DNA from: Larix kaempferi
Lineage: Eukaryota; Streptophyta; Pinopsida; Pinales; Pinaceae
DNA length: 64,000 nucleotides
Direction: 5' to 3'
Assembly: GCA_027924585.1 (NCBI GenBank)
Contig: BSBM01001719.1
Span: forward strand, 33,616,001-33,680,000
A program made the translations under genes and the position numbers. How positions within the stretch are numbered: the stretch's first letter is position 1; every line of letters starts with the position of its first letter. The notes under the pieces are model-generated. The model made no database searches. It had not been told where the DNA came from and worked only from the letters and a program-made list of their open reading frames with translations. Positions 31,501 to 42,503 of this stretch are shown piece by piece.

Positions 31501-33007
31501 CCATATATCATCTATCCATATCATCATAAGGTCCAACATCTCATGTCCCATGGTCCTCCATGGTCAAACTAGGTCTAACCCAGACCAAATATAACTCAGA
31601 TCATCATCAATAGCTGCTGCAAAGTGTCAAGGTTAATATATGCTCTACAACTTATTAAATAACAATTATAACACAGAGTAATCATGACTGGCGATCTAAA
31701 TCCAAATATATAGTGTCGTTAATTATTATTATTACTCAGACTAGACTTTCAGGATCATACTCACTTAATAGTTGTGATCAATTTGCTAGTGAAGGGTGAA
31801 GGCTTAAATTAACTGGCTAGGCTAAGGGATGACTTAACTGTCTTGACTTTGTGACACTTTGGCAAGGGAAAGGGAATACACCATAGTATATACTGAATGA
31901 GCAATAACACAGGGAATGGCGGTGTCTCATAAATGGATGAGTTGTTTAAAGAGGGTTTATTCACCTTCACAGATGCGCACAATCCATAATACAAATAAGG
32001 CCAGCAATTGTTTAGATATAGCATTTAAGTTCCATTGCTTTTTTGGGCCTGAAGTTTCCATAGCCTTGATCTATGTGTGTTTACAAACACATTGCATAGA
32101 TTTACATTTTTTCTTTAGGCTTTCTGCTGCAGGTGTGTTTTTAAGGCACTTGTTTACCTGAGCACTTCTAGGTGTGTCATGGACAGCTTGTTTACCTAGG
32201 TATTTATTTTCCAAAAGATATAACATTTTATTTTCATTGCCATGTTCATTTGGCATGCCTCTCATTCATGTGTGTTTAGAAACACATTGCATGAATGGGC
32301 TTTTCATACAAGATATAACATTTCATTTTTCCAGATTTTGTATTCATGGTAGCACTAAAAGTTTCAGGTTTAGCCAACACAACTTTAGTGACTAGGGGGA
32401 ATTCACAAGGAACTCCAACTCACCATAGGTAAGTTTTGTCACCAACTCAGAGCCGAGACACAATAAACAGGGAAGCTCATCCAATACAGAGGCTACAGTG
32501 GGGAAAAGTCCTCCATGCCACTAGTCAAGCAGTAAGTCAGGGTGATAATCTAAAAGGTAGGCCATGGATGGATGAAGACAATGAAATGATGGAGCCAACA
32601 CTAGCAAGCCAAAGCATGGTGTAATGATCACCTCTATTCTCCCTAAGGAGGGTATATACCAATGAGTATGAGTAGTGAACTTCTAAGTCTGAGTAGGGAC
32701 AATATAATATATATAATAGATCAACCAGGTCCATATATCTATATGATCGCCAGATCATGACACTAAGTGCTAAGACATGCTACAAGAATAAGTATAAAAG
32801 CAATCTAACCATAACACCATGATATACCTGCTGAGTCATATACCTGAATGCACATCAATCTATACCATCATCTGTCCACTGAAACTACTGCTGTAACTCT
32901 GGGCACTACTGACTGCTCTGTACCAATGGTATAATGGCTACATCGGTCATCTCTCTGAGTGTTCTGAGACTCAGTCATGGCATGGGGAATACATACTGCT
33001 GTCCACA
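28597..33007 (-). mobile_element. Giant solo LTR C4 (family C), nested in C3, right end shortened
   Basis: Starts TGTTATCACCTAAGC. GTTCT is duplicated at 28592-28596 and 33008-33012, and C3 resumes exactly (GTTCTATTCCAATATTC). The right end reads ACTGCTGTCCACA instead of the usual GATAACA; compared with C7, the last stretch (from ATCTACAATCTG to the end) is missing, leaving only the terminal CA. It is a divergent subfamily: its left 150 bases match C1 only patchily. TATA box at 30535-30544. Confidence 0.8.
30535..30544 (-). promoter_or_regulatory. TATA box of C4
   Basis: CCTATTTAAA on the minus strand with GGAGAGAGCCTCTC and CATTGTAAAG downstream, as in the other copies. Confidence 0.55.
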
Positions 33008-34059
33008 GTTCTATTCCAATATTCTAGAGCTCCAAAGGTGCTTTTATAATGAGAAGCTCTCTCTTCAAATAGGATGGAGAGAGGCCATAATCCTAACCAT
33101 TTTTTGAATGAGTGGCTAAGATTAAAAAGATCAAATGATCTAATCAATGGTCGAGATGAGCTCAACAATAAAATACATGGATCAATAGTAAAATATAACA
33201 ATATGTGGACAAACTCTCCTTAGAAGAGGGGATTCCACCAAATCATAATGATAAAATATAAGAAATAGCTCATGGTGGGTCCAAGGGGTAATTTCTAACA
33301 CCCTTGGTCAATCCCCATGGCATAATATCCAAGAATAATCATGCTAGACACCAAATCGTGCCTCTTTGGGAAAGTCGTGAGCCTTTGGAGGTTGCGGAAA
33401 TCATCGTAAAATGCCAAAAGTGATGGATGTGGGTCCCACTGAAAGCTGAAACTGCTGGAGAAGGTGTGGAAGACATCCCACTCATCATCACAAGTCATCC
33501 CATGCCATAACTTTGCCTCAGTAACCCAAATCGAATTCTTCAGTAGCCATTTTCACTATTTCTGGACTGCCTCGAGAAGTGTGAAACTGCCCAAACTGCC
33601 TCCTGGAGTGCCTGCGTTGTCAAGCTGAGCTCACCAATGAGTCTAGGAGGGGGGTAATATTGTAATAACAAGTGGCTAGATCACCCCCTCCATACACAGC
33701 GCCCTAGGTGAACCAATAAAATCTTATCACTGCTTTGACAGGCCAAATCTGCACTAGGATAGCCAACTGATGCTAAAAATCACCGTAACTGCCCAGAATT
33801 GAAAATAGACTGTCCCATTGGACTCAGAAGGTCCAAATCCATCCAAGATGTATACTCATACACCTTATAGACCTTTGCATGGTCCAAAATAAATACTCAT
33901 CATCTCTGACAGACCAAATAATAATAATCCATAAAAGTGCTGAAAAGCACAAATCATCATCATAAGCCTGAAACCACTGCATAAGTCTACCATGGTGACT
34001 TGTACCAGACCATACATCATCTCTTCGTATCATCTGAGGTCTGCCACCTCATGTCCTGT

Positions 34060-34102
34060 GGTTGACTTTTGGTCAAACTCGGTTTGACAAAGTCAACATG
34101 AC
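34060..34102 (-). promoter_or_regulatory. W-box cluster in U3 of C3
   Basis: Four TTGAC/GTCAA cores: GTTGAC, GGTCAAA, TTTGACA and AGTCAAC. It lies about 1 kb upstream of the TATA position in the sense (minus) direction. Matching clusters sit at the same place in C2 (35691-35724) and C5 (44821-44856). Confidence 0.4.
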
Positions 34103-37100
34103 CAAAATATAACTCAGTCTGTCATCAAACTGCTGCAAGGTGTCAAAGGTTAAAGCATGCTTTACAATCCATTCAAATAGCAATTATAACAAGAAGTAAT
34201 TATAACTGGCGATCTACATCCAAATATATAAGGTCATTAATTATTATTATTACTCAGACTAGACTTTCAAGACCATACTCACTTCATAGCTGTGATCAAT
34301 TTGCTAGTGAAGGGTGAAGGCTTAGAAATAAAGTGGCTAGGCCAAAGGATGACTTACTGACTCAACACTGTGACACTTTGGATATGGAAAGGGAATACAA
34401 CATATAATGGATAAGCAATAACACAGGGAATGGCGGTGTCTCACAAATGGTTAAGTTGTTCAAAGAGTGTTTATTTACCTTAGCAGATGCACACAATCCA
34501 TAATACAAAGAAGGCCAGCAATCTTTTTGATATAGAATTTAAGTTCCATTGCTTTTTGGGCCTTTAGTTTTCCATAGCCTTTGATCTATGTGTGTTTATA
34601 AACACATTGCATAGATTTACATTTTATTTAGGCTTCTTGCTGCAGGTGTGTTTTTAAGGCACTTGTTTACCTGAGCACTTCTAGGTGTGTCTTTGGACAA
34701 CTTGTTTACCTAGGTATTACATTTCACAATAGATATAACATTTGATATTTCTTTTGCCAGATTCATTTGGCTTTTTCACAATAGATATAATATTTGATAT
34801 TTCTTTGCCAGGTTCATTTGGCTTTTTCACAATATTTCATTTGCATTCATGGCAGTACTATCCGTTTCAGGCTTTAGCGACTAGGGGGACTAAGCCAACT
34901 CACCAATGGTAAGTTCTGTCAGCAACTCAGAGCTGAGACACAATAAACAGGGAAGCTCATCCAATACATAGGCTACAGTGGGGGAAGGTCCTCCATGCCA
35001 CTAGTCAAATAGTAAATCAAGGTAATGAACAAACTGTGTAGGTAATGGATGGATGAAGACAATGAATAATGAGACCAACACTAGTAAGCCAAAGTATGGT
35101 GGGAATGATCACCTCTAATCTCCCTAGGGAGGGTAAAACCGATGAGTATAGGTCAAGAACTTCTAAGTCTGAGTAGGGACAATATGATATATATAAAGTA
35201 CAACCAGGTCCATATATCTATATGATCGCTAGATCATGATACTAAATGCTAAGACATGCTATAAGAATGGATATAAAAGCAATATAACCATAACACCAAA
35301 ATATACCTGTTGAGTCATATACCTGAATGCTCAATCATCTAAACCAACATCTGTCCTCTGAAACTGTTGCTGCAACTCTGGGCACTACTGACTGCTCTGT
35401 ATAAATGGCTAAATGGCTACATCAGTCCTCTCTCTGAGTGTCCTGAAACTCAGTCATGGCATGTGGAATATATCTGCTGTCCATAATCTGATAGTGATCC
35501 ATAATAGATGCTCATCTCAGCATCTCAAATGCAAAGGAACTGGTTGAATAATGCTCTGGAATCTGAAAAAGAATGTATGGTAGCCCAACTACCATATATG
35601 CGATAACAGGTATCATCAACAAGAGTATGTGGGACCATCAATCATCATCCATAAGTATATATGGTCCACATCATCACGGATCTCAAGAATGACCATGGTC
35701 AAACTATGTTTGACTAGGTCAACATACAACCAAGGACAAGATTATATCAATAGACTAAAGATAAGTTCTTCTAATCACATTCACAGCTTAGCTTAAAGTA
35801 CATCATCATTCCATGGCAGTTTAATACATATAGATATTTAATGTTATTTATACTTTACTTGCATAAAAGCTTAAATGACACTCATCCATTGTACATGGTC
35901 TAACTGCTAGCTAAGGGTGAAGGCTAAGACAAGGTTGGGCAAAGGGGATGACTTGACCTAACTCAACTAGGTGACACTTTGGACGGGGGAAGGGGGAGCT
36001 ACACTCTGTGCCGGACAAATAACATGGGGAAGGGCTGTTCCTCACAAATGGATAAGTTGTTTAGAGAGTGTTTATTCAACTTAGGCATCATGTCTACATC
36101 AAGCTGATCCAGGTTCATTAGGATTATTCAATTTCATTTCATGGTCTTTTTGGCCTACATAACCCTTCGGATTCTAGATGTGCTAAGAAGCACAACTAGT
36201 CGCAACTTGCATCCAGGGCATGTTTATACATGTATAAGGTTAGCAATAATAGATATAACTTTTGAGTAACCATTGCTTTTTGGACCTTTTCTATACTCTT
36301 CGAGGTGTATTTTTAGCATTTCATTGCTCTTGCCTTCTACCCACGTGTGTTTAAAAACACATTCTAGAGTTTACAGTTTCCATGGGAGAATTTATAAAGA
36401 TTTCCAATATAGGTAGTACATGAGCTTTCAGTTTTAGCCAACATCTCAAGTGACTAGGGGGACTTCTGCCAGTGCCAAACATCGGGACAACTGACCAGAA
36501 TGATTTAGGCCTACAATCCAACTCACCAAAGGCAAGTTCTGTCACCAACTCAGAGCCGAGACACAAAACAAACATGGATGCGGTCCAACACAGAGGTAGT
36601 AATGGGGAAGTCCTCAGTATAAAAAAGTCAAGAAATGCAAGTCAAAGATGAAAGTCAAATTGGGAAGGTCATGGATGGATGGAGTCAAATGAAGGTGGTG
36701 CCTAAGTTAGCAGACAAGAATGTCTAGGAAGACCATATCTATGCTCATAGGAGGGTAATGAAACCAGTGAGTTTTGTCAGAAAACCTTAAGTATGCAAGT
36801 GATACATCCATTTAATAGTTATAACTTATAACATTATCCAAGATATTCAATTTTAGTTTTCATAGTATTGCCACATCCTGAATCATATACCAAGCTAATG
36901 CTATGAAGATGACCAAAACAACAAGATAATAGCCCATAGTCAATAATCAGAAGTCCATAGGTTATATCACATCATAATCATAATCATCATAAATCATATG
37001 AAACACTGCTGCATTAACATCACTGGGCACTGAACTGAAATTGTATGGAATAAAGGGTCACATCGGTCATCAAATCTTAAGCTCTCAAGGCTCAGCCTTG

Positions 37101-37261
37101 GCATAAGGTCTAACAAAAATTTGATACAATATACTGCTCTGATCCATGAGTGATCATAAATAACAAGCTCATCATAGCCAATCTCTGAAAAATTCAGGCT
37201 CTGAAATGTGCAGATATTTGCTCAGCAAGAATAGTAGCCCAACTACTATGGTGTGATAACA

Positions 37262-37498
37262 TATCCGAACAACAAGCTTTTGGAGTAGGGTACTCGTCTG
37301 CCATAGGTTTCCCACCAAGTATCTACAATGAATTGGAGAAAGTTAGAAACATAAGAGAAGACATTGAAAATTTAAAATTTAAAACAAAGAAAGTAAATAA
37401 ATTGAATTTTCATTCTTGAAAGTTGAAACAAGGTGAAGCTTACTTGGCATTATGTTCTTCCTGTCATTGATAGCCATATCAAACCCAAATGTTCCCAT
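37262..37498 (-). pseudogene. hAT transposase pseudogene, upstream exons
   Basis: On the minus strand 37498-37444 encodes GTFGFDMAINDRKNIMP, the FG..A motif before the hAT dimerisation domain. It is followed by an intron with a GTAAGC donor (from 37443) and a TTGTAG acceptor (ending 37323). The exon 37322-37262 gives TWWETYGRRVP. The next residues match hAT (LQKLVRIL) only after a one-base frame change, then join 24135 across C2. The gene is cut off at 37498/37499 by other repeat sequence, and I could not find its N-terminal half (BED finger, catalytic core) in the window. Confidence 0.8.
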
Positions 37499-40400
37499 TG
37501 TTGGACACAATGGCACACAAAGAGGGGGGGGGGGTGAATCAGTGTGCTAGCACTCTTATCAAATTTCACTTCTCAAAACTTAAGTAGAGTTCATCATTCA
37601 CATTAAGCTACTCAGTACATCAACATTCAGCAATTAAACATATTATCAACATAAATCATAAGAGACACATCACAAGGCAAATGTGGTAAACTTTATTTAT
37701 AATTTGATATGAATTATAATGAAGACTTCAATCTTCGCGATTACATCAGCACGAACTGACCAAAGAGCACCAACTCCTATTCCAAGGCCCTTCCTGGTTT
37801 TCTTAACACCAACCAAGAAGATGTGAAGTATGCAAACCTCAAGGTGCAAGGCTCATCTTGCAATTATATACTGTCATCAACTGTCATCTCATTCTGCTGT
37901 CACTATCATGATCACAACTCAATCAACTTGTCAATTGTCTTACTGTCACTTATCTATTGTCACTATCAATCAATATCAAAGCTATCATTGTCAAGTTACT
38001 TCTGTTAAGTTGTCAAAGCCAACTGCCCAGTCAATTGTTAATATGAAAAATATTGGCATGACTAAAGAGCCCAACGAATCTCCAATATCTTGAAACAATA
38101 GAATATTCGTTCGCAAGGGGAAAGAGCATACTTCGAGAAACAACAGAATATTCGTTCAAATTTTGAGTGCTTGCAGTATATGAAATTAAATAACAATAAC
38201 TTGAATAAACAGAATAAACTTGCCGAACCTATGTGTCACTTTCTGATTAACCTCCACTAGTCGACAATGCCTTTGGGTGGAGGTGAGAGCATACTTCGTG
38301 GCAACGAGATTGGCTTTATTTAATGAAAAGAACTCAGAAATTAACTACTTAATCAAAGTATACACCTTGCACAAAATGTTAGAAAAATTTACGCCACGAA
38401 AAATGAACAAGCGAATCGCCCTAAGGGGATGGGATGTGGGCGCTGTGTAGCCCACTTGCTCTCGTTTAATAATTTTTACAATGCTTGCTGGAAGAAATGC
38501 TTCTTAGTCCTTTTAAAATAGGATCTAAGGGCTTCCAATTTTATAGAATGGAGTGTTGGTGAAATAGGGTTTTCGGAAAGTGTTTTTGGCACTTTCTGGC
38601 AAAAATCGGCTAGAGTTTCCTTCTCTTTTCTATTGGACCTGCTGAACACCAGTAAGCTTAAAACACACAAATCAATGGGTTAATCAAATAAAATACAAAA
38701 GAAACTCAAATTTTATACTTGGAAAATTTTCAGGAAAAATGCATATTTCAATTCTAAAGAATTGCGTACCTAGATCTAGTTTAAGAGTAAACTTTGAAAG
38801 CAATCTAGATCTGATATTTGTATGGTTAATGACAGACAACTATTGATATTTAAATGCAGATCTAACTTTAATTAAGCAAAGGTAACTAAGTGATGAAGAA
38901 AAAAATAGATTTATAGTGTAGTAGGAGCACAAAACTAGCTTTGATATTGAAAGATTAAAGAACCCAATATGCTTGCAGCTCAACGATAATTAGACCAAGA
39001 TAATCAATCATCTAAGGCGGATGAGGATGCAACTAAACTTCTTCTCCTTCCTTAGATTTTTATCCTGCACTGTCACAAACACTTGCAAAAAAAATGGATT
39101 AAATCTAGAACACACAATTAATAGAGATTTGAAGGGCATTAGTACAACTGAATACACTTGCTGTTTCACTATCTCTAACTAATCAAGCATTTATAAGCAA
39201 ATCAAAACGATGAATGCTTATACTCTCGGCACAAAGGCCATCCAAGCTAGATAATCATAGAATATTTTTGCAAAATGACAAGTGACTAGTGAGATATCAC
39301 CTCAGAACATCAACAAAGCATACATCCAATGAGACAGCTGCACAGCATATGGCCTCCAAAGCCTTTCAACTTTATTTTGAATAAAATTATAAACAAGTTA
39401 CAAGAGCAGAGGTTCAATGCTATCCTTCATTGTACAAATGAGGAGCCAAATCCTCGCTTAAATAGAAAAAGAAAGAGCTAGAGGGGGGGGGTGCACTTGC
39501 CAAGAGAGGGGCGCACTCTGTGAGTTGGAAATTGGTTGGAGTGAGGTGTAATGAGTTGCGAAAGGCTGAAAATCAGCTTCTTTCTACTTTCCAATTCCAC
39601 CTCATTGCTTTCTCTTACACTTACCACCTTTTTCTTGAAAGTCACGCCCTCTCCATGAGGAAATGCGCCCTCTCCATTTGGAAAAATCCTCTTGCCTTTA
39701 TTTGCTGAAAAAAACACTCCCATGTGTTTTAGAAACCTTAGGAATATTCCTCTTTTGCTTTGCCAACTCAGAAATTTCACTTTTGGCATGTTTTTTTAGT
39801 TTTGGAAATTTTCGGTTTCTTTATTTTCTCCATTTTTTGGTCTTTTTTAATATTTTTGAGTAATATTCAATTTTGGAGAAAAATAATTACTCGAAAACTT
39901 AGGAAAGTGGGTTTAGAGGTTAAGTGGGTGCTCAGAGTTAGACAACGAGCACCCCCATGTCTAATTCTTCCTCCTAACCACACTTATTTAATAATTTTAA
40001 TTTTTCCCATTAAACTATTAAAAAATAGCCTAAGTTTATGGAAAAATTATTTTTAGTCGGAACTGACTCAAACTCCTAGGGGACTTAGTACATGTCCATA
40101 TGACTCGTTATTGATGGCTAGCATGTAAGAAAAACATAGACACATAGGCTTTAATAACTTCCTAAGGTTCGACCACCATGGTAAATACTCCAACTTTGGA
40201 GGTGTGAGTGAAAAACTCAGGAAATATACGTCACTGAAGCGTAGCGCATAATTTCTAAGGAAAACACACTCTAGAGTATTTCCCTGATAGATAAACCTAA
40301 GGTAAGTCAAGCCTGTTACAAAAATACCATGCTTAGACCAACTTATTACAATTTCCCCTAGGGGGGTTTGGACATGTAAATTTACAAAAGGGCCTGAAAA

Positions 40401-40920
40401 TGGCCCGGTGAACTTCTGAACACGTGATGAACAATTTAATTGTTCAAGTCTTTGACTGCTCACCGGGAATCCACCTAAGTGCAACTTAGTGGATAACACA
40501 ACATAAAAAAGGACCAAGTATTTGTCTTTTACATCACAACATTTTATGCCGAGGGACATTTTTTAATCACCAAAAATTAAAAAAACCTATGTAAAACCTA
40601 ATGAAATTCCGCAAGTCTCTAGATAATGTTTAACATGGTAATATAGAACATTCCTAGGCCCCAATCACCCCATGGACTCTATCACTAGAACGCCTTTCAC
40701 CACTTTGGAGGTAATTTTGAGTGAAAAACTCAAATAATTAAAATCACTAAAAATGAATTTTAATTATCCAAGTGAAAAAACATTCGATGAAATGACTTCC
40801 CTAATGATAAAGTCTTAGGTGACTAAGTTACACAAAAACTGACCCTCATGTTGACATATCCTTACAAAATCCCTCGTCGGGGTGCGAAAATTTCATGTAG
40901 AGAAGATAAGAAAAAAACCT
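37499..40920. repeat. D-like LTR composite interrupting the hAT gene
   Basis: Starts TGTTGGACACAATGG followed by an 11-G run (37524-37534) and TGAATCAGTGTGC, a G-run motif I have seen in plant retroelements. From about 38390 it matches D-family blocks: TTTACGCCACGAAAAATGAA, GGGATGTGGGCGC, the minus-strand TATTTAAGCG promoter near 39460, and GTGAAAAACTCA near 40205. The last block recurs in diverged form near 40715, suggesting an internal duplication or a second fragment. No ORF shows a domain and no target duplication was found (CCCAT precedes the start). Confidence 0.45.
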
Positions 40921-42503
40921 GCCTCGCTTGAATAAATCATTAGGTACTTCTTTCTCATATTCAAGCCACATTGAACATGTGCATGGTACATTGTTGTCCA
41001 CCTAGTTGGTTTTTGTGGTTAAGAGACTTCTCCACACATTATAGTCCTCAATAAATTGATCAAAACATCTGTTGAAACATACCAACCTACTGAAAGGCTC
41101 AGAATCAATAATGTGTCTCATACAACCTCAAGAATCTCCAAGATCTCTGACTTTCCCTGAAAGTCCATCGACAACAACATGCTTCTTTGTCCTTGGCAGA
41201 GTCTCAAAAGGTTAAGCAAGCTTTGATCACAGCAGCATCTTAAATTCCCAGGGAGCTCTACTGGCTCCCTCTGACTGTCGGGAGGGTGAATATTTGAAGT
41301 ATAGTAAACCACAACCTTCGGATCCTCCCGCTCCTCATAGATGATCTTCAAGTGAGGTCCCATGTACCTCTAGAAGGCTACCACCATGTCAGGGTAACAT
41401 CCCGACAATCTCAATCTAACTATGTCTGGGAGAGTAGAATTACACAGGAGTAAGATCTTTCTGAACGATGAGAGAGATAAGTAATTGACCACTCCCTCTT
41501 TATCCCTGTATCCAGGCAAAGTCACACCATTTAGGAGATACTGACATCTAATATGATCTAGGAAACTTGTCAAGTTCACACTTTGAGTCCCAGACTCATG
41601 AAGCTCCACGGGAGAAGAATCATTAGCTTTTATGTAGTACTCAACGAGGAGGACTATCCTGGGCCCATATGCAACTGGTAGTACTGTCTAGAATAGATCT
41701 CACAATACTCTAACCAAGAGTATTATCTTAGAGGTCTCATCATGCTTCCTCTAGGGGTTTGACCATGCTGCCATCACCATACTATTGCCAATATAATTCT
41801 CAAATACAAATGTCTGATCCCAGATCATACAAAGATGTGTCCATTTGTAAAGGCTGTTAAGCATTCTTTGATTCCAATTACTAAATCTGTGCACAACTCA
41901 TACATGGAATCTAAGGATTCTGATTGTAAGGGAGGTTGCTCAAACCCTTACTTACTAACCACTTTAGAGTATAGCTTTTGCTAGGTAAGCCCTAGCTTTT
42001 CTTTTCCAGGTAGCATCTTCTGAGGGAGGTCTCCATCACGAATTACTGTGAATGCTAAGAACCAATGCTCAGCCTTCGATATTTATCGTTCAAGGCATTC
42101 ATTAATTCATACACTGCTTCATATCAAAGAACTTTCATATGATTTTCTCAATTTCTGGTGCATATCCTCAAACAAACAAAATATTTTAATAGATCATTGT
42201 TTGCAGGTGTGAAATCAGCCATACTAAAGACCTTACATAAATGATCCCAATGTGTCTTCTCCGAAGCCTCAAAATTTCTTCTTGCAGAAAGAAGAAAATG
42301 TGCTGCAATAAGAACACTCATGATTAACTCCTTGTAGCTTTGGCTTCTTCTTACAAGCCTTTGCTCTTGAAGATTCAATTTTCATGCAATAACTTGTTTA
42401 TAGATTTTTTGTAGTCCACCATCTACAGTGTCTTCTAGGAATACCTGATCTTCTATACTGCTGCAAATTTTCAGTGGACATTTTCTGAGGAAGATATATT
42501 GTT
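40921..42503 (-). pseudogene. Unrecognised decayed coding-like sequence
   Basis: On the minus strand three open stretches of 76-81 codons (42378-42148, 41609-41370, 41363-41118) look more protein-like than neighbouring frames. They include NFEASEKTHWDHLCKVFSMA, LLNGVTLPGYRDKEGVVNYL and DPKVVVYY. They are separated by stops and frame changes. I do not recognise a domain. The location, between D-type repeats and the leader of element E across C5, suggests the internal region of E or of the gypsy element; a captured host gene fragment is also possible. Confidence 0.3.

Larger units (their letters stand above)
26742..35608 (-). mobile_element. Giant solo LTR C3 (family C), nested in C2 and holding C4
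   Basis: Starts TGTTATCACAC, ends ATGCGATAACA. GGTAT is duplicated exactly at 26737-26741 and 35609-35613. C2 sequence resumes at the expected place: the CATCATCAAC...GTGGG block lines up with C1 near 11515. Without C4 it is about 4.45 kb. The TATA position in this copy (near 33065) is degraded to TCAAATAGG. Confidence 0.87.
24136..37261 (-). mobile_element. Giant solo LTR C2 (family C) with nested C3
   Basis: Ends TGTTATCACAT and GTGTGATAACA. Flanks are GATCC (24131-24135) and TATCC (37262-37266), a target duplication with one mismatch. Without C3 and its duplicated GGTAT the element is about 4.25 kb. Its insertion site is inside a hAT transposase exon, and removing it rejoins the reading of that exon. 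A TATA box is at 25767-25775 on the minus strand. Confidence 0.82.

Noticed and set aside
31272-31551. Near-identical short ORFs at 31272-31551 and 59290-59569
   Set aside because: They are the same DNA segment in C4 and C7; conservation reflects recent shared ancestry of the LTRs, and both strands are equally conserved.
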